Shown in pieces: positions 20,263-28,150 of a DNA stretch of 64,000 nt. How positions within the stretch are numbered: position 1 is the first letter of the stretch; each line of letters begins with the position of its first letter. A model generated the notes under the pieces. That model ran no database searches. It was not told the DNA's origin and saw only the letters and a program-made list of their open reading frames with translations. The stretch covers positions 62,001-126,000 of the forward strand of contig JAIRVP010000011.1 of NCBI GenBank assembly GCA_031253835.1, written 5' to 3'. Source of the stretch: Burkholderia sp. (lineage in GTDB: Bacteria > Pseudomonadota > Gammaproteobacteria > Burkholderiales > Burkholderiaceae). The position numbers were made by a program, and so were the translations under genes.

Positions 20263-21155
20263 GCCAGCCCCCGCTGTGGGTCGCACTGGCGGCAGAAGCC
20301 GTCGATCAATGCGGAATACACGGCCGGCGCTTCCACGTAGCCGGCATGGCCTGCTTGCGGAATCACCTGCAGCGCGACGTGCGCGGCCGTGGCGATCCGT
20401 TCGCACGCGGCGGGCGGCGTGATCGCGTCGTTCGCGCCGACAGCCACGGCCGTGCGGCCGCGGAAGCCGGCGAGATCGGTTGCAAGATCGGCGTTCGCGA
20501 GCAGATGCGTGGCCTGCGCATAGCCGGCCGGCACGATGCGCGCCATGTTCCAGCGCACCCACGCCTTCGCTTCCTCGTTCGCGAAACCGGACAGCATGTT
20601 GCCGCTGCGCTGTTCGGCGAGCCCGGCCGGGCCGAGTTCCGCGAGCATCGCGAGCCGCGCGTCGCGGCGCGATTCGCGCGTTTCGGCCGGTGCGCTGCCG
20701 TAGCCGCCCGCGGGCGACACCAGCAGCAGGCCGGCAATCCGCGCGGGCGTCACGCGGGCGAGACCGCCCGCGATGATCGCGCCGAGCGAATGACCGACCA
20801 GCACGCAGCGTTCGATGCCGAGTGCCTCGAGCCACGCGTTCAGCGCTGCCGCGTAGTCGGCGGCAGCCGGCGACGCGCCATGCACGGGCGTCGACACGCC
20901 GTAACCGGGCGCATCCCACGCGAGCACGCGGCGCGACGCGCCGAGCGTGTCGAGCTGGCGGACCCACGATGCGGCGCCCGAGCCGATCCCGTGCAGCAGC
21001 ACGACGGGCAGCGTGCGGCCCGCATGCTGCGCGCCGGCCTCGCGATAACCGATCGTGCCCGCCGCGCCGGCCGCGCAACGCTGCTCGGGAAACTGCCCGA
21101 GCAGCGCGGCGAACGCCGCGGTGCGGTCGCGTTCACGTTTGTCGATGACACTCAT
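20259..21155 (-). CDS. Alpha/beta hydrolase
   Basis: A 298-residue alpha/beta-hydrolase-fold enzyme. The oxyanion loop reads VVLLHGIGSGAASW near residue 51, the nucleophile elbow is VGHSLGAIIAG near residue 120, and the final His is in PQAGHAGYVE near residue 270. This is the size and motif set of meta-cleavage-product hydrolases and related C-C hydrolases. In the operon it may act on the product of the extradiol enzyme, although an ester hydrolase role is equally compatible with the sequence. Confidence 0.9.
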   Translation of the reverse strand: MSVIDKRERDRTAAFAALLGQFPEQRCAAGAAGTIGYREAGAQHAGRTLPVVLLHGIGSGAASWVRQLDTLGASRRVLAWDAPGYGVSTPVHGASPAAADYAAALNAWLEALGIERCVLVGHSLGAIIAGGLARVTPARIAGLLLVSPAGGYGSAPAETRESRRDARLAMLAELGPAGLAEQRSGNMLSGFANEEAKAWVRWNMARIVPAGYAQATHLLANADLATDLAGFRGRTAVAVGANDAITPPAACERIATAAHVALQVIPQAGHAGYVEAPAVYSALIDGFCRQCDPQRGLA

Positions 21156-21173
21156 TGCTTCACCCGCTCCGTC

Positions 21174-21701
21174 TCAACGCTTGATCTTCGCGAGCGGCGA
21201 ATCGGGCGGATACGTCGGCGTGATCGGCTTCGGCGAACCGAGCATCACGCACATCAGCGCATCTTCCTCGCCGATGTTGATTTCCGTGCGATACACGCCC
21301 GGCGGCACCGAGATCAGGTCGCGCTCGCCGAGGACCGCTTCCCACGTCTCGCCGTCGCGCTCGCAGATCACCTTCATCTTGCCGCGCAGCACGAAGAAGA
21401 TTTCCTCGACGTCCATGTGGATGTGGCTCGGGCCGATGTTGCCGGCCGGGATGACCATCGTCGAGAACGTGAAGCCGCCGGCCGGCACCGTGTTGACGTC
21501 CTTCGCGACGCCCGTGCCGCCCGTGCCGACGTAGCGCATCTGCGCACGGCGGTACTTCGGGTCGTAGTCGGCCTGGAACTTCAGCGCGTCCCAGTCGTAG
21601 CGCCGCGTCGCGTAGCGCGCGACGCGCCCTTCCATCCAGTCGTCGAAGCTTGCGCCTTCCGGCTGGTCCCACGACTTGCGTTCGAGATCGGCGTCCGCCA
21701 T
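21174..21701 (-). CDS. Cupin domain protein
   Basis: A 175-residue single-cupin protein. Metal-binding motif 1 appears as GPSHIHMDVEEIFFVLRGKMKV (His, His, Glu at about residues 94-101) and motif 2 as SVPPGVYRTEINIGEED, where the usual His is not obvious. Start at 21701 chosen because AAGGAGAGG precedes it; the in-frame ATG five codons upstream overlaps that ribosome site. It could be a mononuclear-metal dioxygenase, isomerase or decarboxylase in the pathway. Confidence 0.85.
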   Translation of the reverse strand: MADADLERKSWDQPEGASFDDWMEGRVARYATRRYDWDALKFQADYDPKYRRAQMRYVGTGGTGVAKDVNTVPAGGFTFSTMVIPAGNIGPSHIHMDVEEIFFVLRGKMKVICERDGETWEAVLGERDLISVPPGVYRTEINIGEEDALMCVMLGSPKPITPTYPPDSPLAKIKR

Positions 21702-21730
21702 CGTCCTCTCCTTCATTCAGTGTGAAAACT

Positions 21731-22501
21731 TCAATTCATTACGAAGCCGCCGTTCACCGGCAGCAATTGACCCGTCACGAAGCGCGCGCCGTCCGACAGC
21801 AGGAACAGCACGGGGCCCGTCACGTCGTCCGGCACCTGCGCGCGCGTCAACGCGCGGCCCTGCATGTAGAACGCGTGACGCTCGGCCGGCACGTAGGCGG
21901 TCGCCTCGACTTCGGTGAGCCCCGGCGCGATCGCGTTGACCGTCACGCCGTGCGCGCCGAACTCGCGTGCCTGCGCATGCGTCATCGCGATCACCGCCCC
22001 CTTGCTCGCGACGTACGCGAGCAGCTTCGGCGCGCCCCACAGCGCGGTATCCGATGCGAGGTTCACGATCGCGCCGCGGCCCGACTGCGCGAGGTGCGGC
22101 AGCGCGGCATTGCTGACGAGCCACACGCCGCGCACGTTCACGTTCATCACGGCGTCCCACGTCGACACGTCGAGCTCCGTCGACAGCTTGCCGCCCGAGT
22201 TCGTGATCGCCGCGTTGTTGATCAGTGCGTCGATGCCGCCGAGCGCCGCCGCGCCCTGCGCGACGAACGCGTCGACGCTCGCCGGATCGGCGAGGTCGAG
22301 CGCAAAGAAGTGCGCAGCGTGGCCGGCTTGCGTGAGTTCCGCGGCAAGCGCCTGGCCCTCTTCGACGAGCACGTCGCCGAACGCGACCTGCGCGCCCGCG
22401 GCGACGAGCGCCTTCACGAACGCCGCGCCGAGCCCGCGCGCGCCGCCCGTGACGAGCACGCGGCGCCCCGGCAGCGACACGACCGGAGCGAGCTCAGCCA
22501 T
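21731..22501 (-). CDS. SDR family oxidoreductase (dihydrodiol-dehydrogenase candidate)
   Basis: A 256-residue classical SDR with all key elements: TGGARGLG at residues 18-25, NNAAITN near 92, catalytic Ser in VNLASDTALWG near 145, and Tyr-X3-Lys in LAYVASKGAVIAM near 160. Located directly after the Rieske oxygenase, with an 8-base overlap, it is well placed to oxidise the cis-dihydrodiol to a catechol. FabG-like 3-oxoacyl reductase activity cannot be excluded by sequence. Confidence 0.92.
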   Translation of the reverse strand: MAELAPVVSLPGRRVLVTGGARGLGAAFVKALVAAGAQVAFGDVLVEEGQALAAELTQAGHAAHFFALDLADPASVDAFVAQGAAALGGIDALINNAAITNSGGKLSTELDVSTWDAVMNVNVRGVWLVSNAALPHLAQSGRGAIVNLASDTALWGAPKLLAYVASKGAVIAMTHAQAREFGAHGVTVNAIAPGLTEVEATAYVPAERHAFYMQGRALTRAQVPDDVTGPVLFLLSDGARFVTGQLLPVNGGFVMN

Positions 22502-23564
22502 TCGCGGGCTCCGAAGCGGCGTGGGCCGCGCGATGCGCATCGAGTGCGGACAGGTGCTCCTGCGCACGCTGGCGCAGCATCCGGCGCACGCGCGTGATGC
22601 CGACGTCGTGCTGGTACAGGTATTCGTGATCGCGCGCGTGCGGCGCGAGGCTTTCGAGGACGTAGCGGTCCTGCTCGAGCACGTCCCAGTGCAGGCCCTC
22701 GAGGCGGTTGCGGTACATGAAGCGCCACACGTCGCGCTGCCAGCCGCTGACCTTGCGCGTGCGCCAGAAGTAGACCTGGCAGTGGTCGCCGTCGACCGGC
22801 GTCGCGAAGCCGATGATCCCGAAGTTGCCGCCCGGGCCGAACTTCTGCTTGTACGGAATTGCGAGGCGCATCCACAGGCAGCCCGTTTCGCCGAGCTCGA
22901 CCCAGTCGAAGTTCACGTCGCGCTGGCCGATCTTCTCGAACATCAGGCCCGTTTCCGTCTTGCGCACGCGCATGTCGGCCTGCTTGTCGCCTTCGGCCAT
23001 CGAGTGCGACGTCGCGTGCAGGTATGCGCCGTGCATCGGGTCCATCACGTTGTCGATCGCGTACTGGTAATTGCACTTCCAGTTCGACACGCACAGGAAA
23101 TGGCCGTACTCGTCGGCGACCAGCTCCTCGGGCAGGTTCAGCGGCGCCGGCTCGCCGTGCGCTTCGTCGCCGAACCACAGGAAGATCGCGCCGGCCTTCT
23201 CTTCGACCGGATACGACTTCACGCACGTCGTGCCTTCGAGCGGACAGTTCGAGACGGCCGGCACGCGGTTGACCGTACCGCCGCCGTCGACTTCGATACC
23301 GTGATACCAGCACGCGATGTTGCCGCCGAGGTTCCAGCCGAGCGACAGGCGCGCGCCGCGGTGCGGGCAGCGATCTTCCAGCGCGTGGACCTTGCCGTCG
23401 TGATCGCGCCACAGCACGATCTGCTCGGACAGGCGCGTGAGGCCGACGGGCGCATTCGACACCTGCCAGCTCGGTGCAACGGGATACCAGTAGTTCTTGA
23501 TGCCGCGGTCGAGATAGTCACGGACCGGGTCGTGTTGGGCTTCGTGTTGTACGGGGGACGTCAT
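22494..23564 (-). CDS. Rieske 2Fe-2S aromatic ring-hydroxylating oxygenase, alpha subunit
   Basis: A 356-residue oxygenase of the VanA/phthalate-dioxygenase-like group, which works without a beta subunit. The N-terminal Rieske centre has C-X-H in CPHRGARLSL and C-X2-H in CWYHGIEV (residues about 68-90). The mononuclear iron ligands lie in DNVMDPMHGAYLHATSH (about residues 158-174). It should insert oxygen into an aromatic ring or demethylate a methoxyaromatic. Partners in this operon are the ferredoxin at 23932-24249 and the reductase at 12358-13602. Confidence 0.93.
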   Translation of the reverse strand: MTSPVQHEAQHDPVRDYLDRGIKNYWYPVAPSWQVSNAPVGLTRLSEQIVLWRDHDGKVHALEDRCPHRGARLSLGWNLGGNIACWYHGIEVDGGGTVNRVPAVSNCPLEGTTCVKSYPVEEKAGAIFLWFGDEAHGEPAPLNLPEELVADEYGHFLCVSNWKCNYQYAIDNVMDPMHGAYLHATSHSMAEGDKQADMRVRKTETGLMFEKIGQRDVNFDWVELGETGCLWMRLAIPYKQKFGPGGNFGIIGFATPVDGDHCQVYFWRTRKVSGWQRDVWRFMYRNRLEGLHWDVLEQDRYVLESLAPHARDHEYLYQHDVGITRVRRMLRQRAQEHLSALDAHRAAHAASEPANG

Positions 23565-23618
23565 CAGTGTGCTCCGGATGCGGTTGTCGTCGGGTCGGCG
23601 GTCACGCGCGCGGCGCGC

Positions 23619-23930
23619 TCATTCCGCGAGCGCGGCCATTTCGGCGCGGAAGCGTTCGGCGGTCCACGCCGTGCCGTCCGGCGCGCGGAAGCCGATGCGG
23701 TTCAGGCCCGCGACGACGTCGTCCAGCTCGGTTGCGCCGGCTTCGAACACGCGTTCGAGCGCATCGCCGAGGTCGTTCTCGTACTGGGTCGGCGCGGCCT
23801 TGCGGTTCTGCCAGACCTGGTTCTCGACCTGGCCCGGGATCTCGATCTGCCCCTTGCCCGCGACGTTGTTCGGCTGCGGTGCCATCCACGGCTTCAGGAA
23901 GGGGTTGAAGTTGACGATCGCTTCTTTCAT
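23619..23930 (-). CDS. Recombinase-like helix-turn-helix domain protein
   Basis: A 103-residue protein. The N-terminus (MKEAIVNFNPFLKPWMAP) is followed by a polar linker and a C-terminal helical segment (NDLGDALERVFEAGATELDDVVAGLNRIG, then TAWTAERFRAEMAALAE) that resembles the helix-turn-helix of a serine-recombinase. Small proteins of this type are commonly annotated next to Rieske oxygenase genes. No catalytic recombinase domain is present. Its role, whether regulatory or as a small oxygenase accessory, is unknown. It sits between oxygenase and ferredoxin genes with a 1-base gap to the latter. Confidence 0.8.
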   Translation of the reverse strand: MKEAIVNFNPFLKPWMAPQPNNVAGKGQIEIPGQVENQVWQNRKAAPTQYENDLGDALERVFEAGATELDDVVAGLNRIGFRAPDGTAWTAERFRAEMAALAE

Positions 23931-23931
23931 G

Positions 23932-24249
23932 TCATTCCACCTTGATCTGGATTTCCTCGCCGGCGAGGCGCACCGCGTACTGCTTCAGCGCGCGCCCGCC
24001 CGGACCCTTCAGGCATTCGCCCGTCTTGATGTCGAACACGGCCTCGTGCAGCGGGCATTCGACCGTGCCTTCGTCGACGAACCCCTGCGTCAGCAGCGCG
24101 TACGCATGCGGGCACACGTTCTCGAGCGCATACACGTCGTCGCCGACGCGGTAGATCCCGATTTCGACGCCGTCGGTCCGCTTGAACTCGATCGGCGTGT
24201 CTTCCGACAGCGCGCCGGCGTGACCGGCGCAAATCCATTGTTCAGACAT
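23932..24249 (-). CDS. Rieske-type [2Fe-2S] ferredoxin
   Basis: A 105-residue bacterial Rieske ferredoxin, first gene of the operon. The cluster ligands are C-X-H in NVCPHAYAL (about residues 44-46) and C-X2-H in VECPLHEAVFD (about 63-66). It begins EQWICAGHAGALSEDTP, typical of the oxygenase-ferredoxin family. It carries electrons from the FAD reductase at the other end of the operon to the oxygenase. Confidence 0.94.
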   Translation of the reverse strand: MSEQWICAGHAGALSEDTPIEFKRTDGVEIGIYRVGDDVYALENVCPHAYALLTQGFVDEGTVECPLHEAVFDIKTGECLKGPGGRALKQYAVRLAGEEIQIKVE

Positions 24250-24291
24250 CTCACACCCTTCCTTCTGATCGACTCTCGGTTTGTTCCGATT

Positions 24292-24354
24292 TGTTCCATA
24301 TCCGGAACAGCAGTTTATGGATGGTGATTATAGGAGCGACTTTCCACGAGTAAA
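24292..24354 (-). promoter_or_regulatory. Promoter of the catabolic operon with IclR-type operator
   Basis: On the minus strand, a -10 box TATAAT (24332-24327) is preceded by TTTACT (24354-24349) at 16 bp. The palindrome TGTTCC-ATATCC-GGAACA lies at 24292-24309, about 11 to 28 bases downstream of the predicted start. An extra TGTTCC half site lies at 24282-24287. A repressor bound there would block transcription. The identical palindrome occurs in front of the porin gene. Confidence 0.65.
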
Positions 24355-24528
24355 ACAAAAAGCTGCATGTCCTAGGGAAAACACTGACCGTTGGGTCGGC
24401 GATCGCTTCCGGCTGCCTTGTGAAATGTAATTTTTTGTTGTGTTCCGGGGATTTACCGCATTTTTACGGGCATCGCGCACCGATACCGGGCATCGGCCCG
24501 AACCCCTTCCGTCCCGAAAAATTTATTT

Positions 24529-24594
24529 TTGATCCGGCGCTCGACGCCTCTATACTCCATTCCATCAGAGGCACATTGTTCCTTATATGGAACA
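24529..24594 (+). promoter_or_regulatory. Porin promoter with matching IclR-type operator
   Basis: -35 TTGATC (24529-24534) and -10 TATACT (24551-24556) at a 16-bp spacing give a start near 24563. The palindrome TGTTCC-TTATAT-GGAACA lies at 24577-24594, downstream of that start, mirroring the operon side. The remainder of the 24250-24695 gap has no coding signal. Confidence 0.65.
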
Positions 24595-24695
24595 TACAAA
24601 TGCCCGCCAGATGGTGGCCCCATGCGTGACGGAAGGCCGTCCCTGCACATGCCGCCATGGCACGTTTTCATCAGGTTGGAGATTCAGGAGATCAA

Positions 24696-25775
24696 ATGGT
24701 CAAGCATGCGGTAGCAGCAGCAGTGATCGGATTGGGCGCCGTGTCGGGCGCGTGGGCGCAGAGCAGCGTGACGCTGTACGGCAGCCTGGATGCGGGCGTC
24801 GCTTACGTGAACAACGTCGGCGGCCATGCAAAGTGGGCGATGATCCAGGGCAATACCCAGCCCGACCGGTGGGGCCTGAAGGGCAAGGAAGATCTCGGCA
24901 GCGGCCTGTCGGCGATCTTCCAGCTCGAAAACGGCTTCTATACGAACAACGGCCAGTTCGCGACCGCGAACACGATCTGGAACCGCGCGGCATTCGTCGG
25001 CCTCAGTTCGGAGCGCTACGGCACGCTGACGCTCGGCCGCCAGACGCCGCTGTCGTTCGACTATCTCGATCCGCTCAGCACGGCCTACCTCGCGATGAGC
25101 TGGTATGCGTTCCACCCCGGCAACATCGACGGGCTCGCCGCGACCGGCAACGTGCCGTACAACAACGCGGTCAAGTACCGTTCGCCGACCTTCGCGGGCT
25201 TCTCGGCCGCGGCCACGCTGGCGCTCGGCAACACGACGAACTTCTCGACCGGCAAGTCGGTCGGCGTCGCGCTGAACTACGCGAACGGGCCGTTCAAGGC
25301 ATCGGCCGTCTACTCGAGCGAACACGACCGCTCGATCCTGATCAGCCAGACAGGCATTACGTCGTTCCAGGGGCAGAACACCGCGAACGGCTACCTCGCG
25401 AACAAGGTCGAGAACATCGGCGCGGGGGCGTCCTACCAGTTCGGCGACTTCCTCGTGCATGGCCTCTACACGCGCACGAAGATGCAGTCGAACGGCTATT
25501 CGGATACGTTCCAGAGCTACGACGCGGGCGTGAACTACCGCAGCAGCGCGTTCAACACGATCGCGGGCGGCGCGGCGACCACGACGCTGGCCGGCCGCCG
25601 CTGGACGCAGGTCGAGCTCGGCGACATCTACGCGCTGTCGAAGCGCACGCAGCTCTACGCGAACGTGCTCTACGAACACGGTTCGGGCGGCGCCAAGGCC
25701 GCGTTCTTCACGGCCGGCGCGTCGAGCACCGCGAACCAGGTGATCGTGCTGACCGGGATCCACCACTCGTTCTGA
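24696..25775 (+). CDS. Outer-membrane porin, gram-negative trimeric type (OmpC/Omp38-like)
   Basis: A 359-residue porin of the burkholderial/neisserial family. The signal peptide is MVKHAVAAAVIGLGAVSGAWA, and the mature part starts QSSVTLYGSLDAGVAYVNNVGG, the standard opening. The frame RWGLKGKEDLGSGLSAIFQLENGF and the LTLGRQTPLSFDY loop-3 region are diagnostic, and the last strand ends ITGIHHSF-like (LTGIHHSF with terminal Phe). The ATG at 24696 is chosen because AGGAGATCAA precedes it and the signal peptide starts there. Divergent from the operon and sharing its operator, it probably lets the substrate cross the outer membrane. Confidence 0.95.
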   Translation: MVKHAVAAAVIGLGAVSGAWAQSSVTLYGSLDAGVAYVNNVGGHAKWAMIQGNTQPDRWGLKGKEDLGSGLSAIFQLENGFYTNNGQFATANTIWNRAAFVGLSSERYGTLTLGRQTPLSFDYLDPLSTAYLAMSWYAFHPGNIDGLAATGNVPYNNAVKYRSPTFAGFSAAATLALGNTTNFSTGKSVGVALNYANGPFKASAVYSSEHDRSILISQTGITSFQGQNTANGYLANKVENIGAGASYQFGDFLVHGLYTRTKMQSNGYSDTFQSYDAGVNYRSSAFNTIAGGAATTTLAGRRWTQVELGDIYALSKRTQLYANVLYEHGSGGAKAAFFTAGASSTANQVIVLTGIHHSF

Positions 25776-25804
25776 GTGGTTCGGGCACGCGGTGCCTGAA
25801 ATGC

Positions 25805-25834
25805 AAAGAGCGGCCCGCGGGCCGCTCTTTTTTT
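25805..25834 (+). terminator. Terminator after the porin gene
   Basis: A 12-bp palindromic stem (25805-25816 with 25819-25830) is followed by a run of seven T. It lies about 30 bases beyond the porin stop. Confidence 0.88.
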
Positions 25835-25877
25835 GTGTGCGATGCCGCGCGCAGCGGCCCGTCCGACGGCGTCGACG

Positions 25878-26771
25878 TCAGAACATCGCGACCTTGTGGC
25901 GCGCATGCGCGAACGTCGGGTCGCTTTCGAGCGGACGGTAGTTCAGCCGCTGCGACAGGTCGACCGCCGCGCCGCACACGGCTTCGACGAGCCGTTCCTT
26001 CTCGCCGGCCTCGCCGATCTCCGAACGCGGCACCGTGGCGGTGATCGCCGCGACGATCGAGCCCGACTGATCGCGCACGGGCGCCGTCACGGCCGAAATG
26101 CCGCTCTCGAATGCCGCCTCGCTGACCGCGTAGCCGAGCCGCGCGTAGTGGCGCACGCGTTCGTACAGCTCGTCGACGCTGCCCGGCGTGCGCTCGGTGA
26201 ACTGCTCGAGCTTCTTCTCCGGATAGAGCTGCCGCAACGCGTCGCGCGTGAGGTCGCCCATCAGCACATGGCCGTGCACGGTCGCATGCGCGGGCAGTCG
26301 CGTGCCGACATGCACCTTCACCGAACCGAACATCGACGTATTGCTCTGCGCCTTGGCGACGAACACGACGTCGCGCTGGTCGCGGATCAGCAGGTGCGTC
26401 GACAGGCCGGTCGCATCGCGCAGCCGTTCGAGCACGGGCGTGCCGAGATCGGTCAGTTCGAGCGAATTCAGGTATTCGAAGCCGAGCCGCAGCACGCCGA
26501 CGCCGAGCCGGAAATAGCGGTCGCCATTCACGCGCTCGAGGAAGCCGAGCGCCTCGAGCGTCTGCAGCAGGCGGAACGTGGTCGTGCGCGGAATGCCGAT
26601 GCGCTTCGACAATTCCGGCGCGCCGAGCACCGGCTCGCGCGCGGAGAATTCGGCGAGGATCCGCAGCCCGCGCTCGAGCCCCGGCACCAGGTAGGATGAA
26701 GCGCCGCCGGACGATTCGTCATCGCCGGGCGTCGCCGGATCGGGTGCGCCGCTCATCGTAGTCTTGACCAT
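25878..26771 (-). CDS. IclR family transcriptional regulator (second copy)
   Basis: A 297-residue regulator closely similar to the copy at 19405-20262 through the whole length; shared blocks include VPGLERGLRILAEFS, REPVLGAPELSKR and HGHVLMGDL. The wHTH reads IGIPRTTTFRLLQTLEALGFLERV. The N-terminus is longer and acidic, and the C-terminus has extra residues (HARHKVAMF). Convergent with the porin gene. The ATG at 26771 is used; a second in-frame ATG five codons on is possible. It may recognise the same operators as the first copy and respond to a different intermediate. Confidence 0.93.
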   Translation of the reverse strand: MVKTTMSGAPDPATPGDDESSGGASSYLVPGLERGLRILAEFSAREPVLGAPELSKRIGIPRTTTFRLLQTLEALGFLERVNGDRYFRLGVGVLRLGFEYLNSLELTDLGTPVLERLRDATGLSTHLLIRDQRDVVFVAKAQSNTSMFGSVKVHVGTRLPAHATVHGHVLMGDLTRDALRQLYPEKKLEQFTERTPGSVDELYERVRHYARLGYAVSEAAFESGISAVTAPVRDQSGSIVAAITATVPRSEIGEAGEKERLVEAVCGAAVDLSQRLNYRPLESDPTFAHARHKVAMF

Positions 26772-27040
26772 GTGGACATGGACGTAAGGAAATCAGTCAC
26801 GAAACAGGTCATGGATCATCGTGGATATTCAGTCATGCTACCTCAGCGCGCGCGCCGGATCGCACCGGCACGCATCGCCGCGATGCAGCATGCGCATCCA
26901 CGCCGCCTTGCGGTGTCATTCAAGGTCGAGAGGATAGCAGCGTTGGACGGCGCGACGCCATGCGGAAATCGCCGAACGGCGGGCAGGCCGCCGCACCGCC
27001 GAAAGGGCCGGCCCGCGTCCGTTTTGGCACGCCGGCTCGC

Positions 27041-27520
27041 CTACAGGCGCGACAGGTAGACGCGAATAGTCGAGCGGTCGTACGTGAAGCCGCCGGCCGG
27101 ATCCCGCTCCAGCACCCGCGCGAGATCGACCGCATACATCCAGCCGCTGCCCAGCAGGCCGCCGTTGATCGCGCGGATCCGGCTGCCGCCGACGGCGATC
27201 GCGGCATGAAACACGTTGCCGTTCCGGGAGAAGCCGACCGCGGTGCCGGCCGGAATGCTCGCGTGCCCGTCCCACTGATCGCCGGTCTCGAAGTTGAAGC
27301 GCGGCTTCCACAGCTGGCCGATCGTGTCGAGCAGCGTACCGGGCGCGATCAGCGCGTCGGCGCGCAGCAGATACCTGACATAAGCCGCGGCGTCGTAGCA
27401 GACACCGCCGGACACGTACTCGTTGATGTTGGCCATCCCGAACATCAGTGCTTGCGCGTGCTTTTGCCGTTCACCGAGGCCGGATTGGGCGACATGCCCG
27501 CCTAGCTGGGTCAGTTGCAT
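27041..27520 (-). CDS. Small protein of unknown function with Cys/His pair
   Basis: A 159-residue protein with AAGGAG at 8 bases before the ATG at 27520. No signal peptide is evident. Conserved-looking elements are MANINEYVSGGVCYDAAAYVRYLL (Cys at about residue 41), NGNVFHAAIAVGG (His at about 105) and AINGGLLGSGW. A Cys in a helix start followed 60 residues later by His in a beta strand is reminiscent of papain-like or NlpC/P60 enzymes, but the match is loose and family membership is not claimed. Confidence 0.6.
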   Translation of the reverse strand: MQLTQLGGHVAQSGLGERQKHAQALMFGMANINEYVSGGVCYDAAAYVRYLLRADALIAPGTLLDTIGQLWKPRFNFETGDQWDGHASIPAGTAVGFSRNGNVFHAAIAVGGSRIRAINGGLLGSGWMYAVDLARVLERDPAGGFTYDRSTIRVYLSRL

Positions 27521-27618
27521 GGGTAGCTCCTTGTGAGGAAGACGGACACCATCGTCCCGCCAACGCAATACCCTCATATCTTATTACGATATCCGCCGAC
27601 GTCGACCGGGCTCGGTCG

Positions 27619-28104
27619 TCACGGCGTGCGCGCCGCCGGCGACGACGCCGGGGCGGCGGCCTGCGCATCGGGATTCGGCGCAAGCCGCAAACGCACGCGC
27701 AGCGGCTGCAGCATGTCGGGCGGCGGCGGCTCTGCCAGCGGGCCGGCCGTGAGCAGTTGCCGCAGCGTCGCGTCCGCATCGGGATCGCCGAGCGATGCGA
27801 ACTCGACGCGCGTCACGGCGCCGTTCGCACCGATCCACGCGCGCACGACGATCGCGGGCGGCGGCGCATCGGCACGCGCGTTCAGCACGCGCGCTTCGAG
27901 ATAACGGTGCAACCGGTCGGCCGCGTCGCCGTCCGCCTCGAGCCATGTCTGGAACTGCTGTCCGGCAAGCTGGCCGTAGCGGATCCACGTGGGCGGCACG
28001 TCGGCCGTTTGCGCGACGGCCGGCGCGGCCCCCGCGACCAGCGCACACGCCACGACGACTGCCCGCAGCCATCCGGATGCGCCCCGCTCCTGCATTCGCT
28101 TCAT
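27619..28104 (-). CDS. Exported TonB C-terminal-domain-like protein
   Basis: A 161-residue protein with a signal peptide ending VAGAAPAVAQ. The rest (residues 40-150) has the TonB C-terminal layout: LNARADAPPPAIVVRAWIGANGAVTRVEFASLGDPDADATLRQLL, then PLAEPPPPDMLQPLRVRLRL. A conserved GAV-T-V core with later P-pairs is common to the other TonB-C-like proteins here (31809, 35475, 49281). It lacks the membrane anchor and Pro-rich arm of true TonB. GGAGGCGGG precedes the chosen ATG. Last gene of the long minus-strand group. Confidence 0.7.
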   Translation of the reverse strand: MKRMQERGASGWLRAVVVACALVAGAAPAVAQTADVPPTWIRYGQLAGQQFQTWLEADGDAADRLHRYLEARVLNARADAPPPAIVVRAWIGANGAVTRVEFASLGDPDADATLRQLLTAGPLAEPPPPDMLQPLRVRLRLAPNPDAQAAAPASSPAARTP

Positions 28105-28150
28105 CCCGCCTCCGTTTTCAATCGCCCGCATGCTGCCCGGCGGTGCCCGC

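Noticed and set aside
24420-24629. Small open frame in the porin-operon intergenic region
   Set aside because: It overlaps both a good promoter and the operator and has no ribosome site or family similarity.
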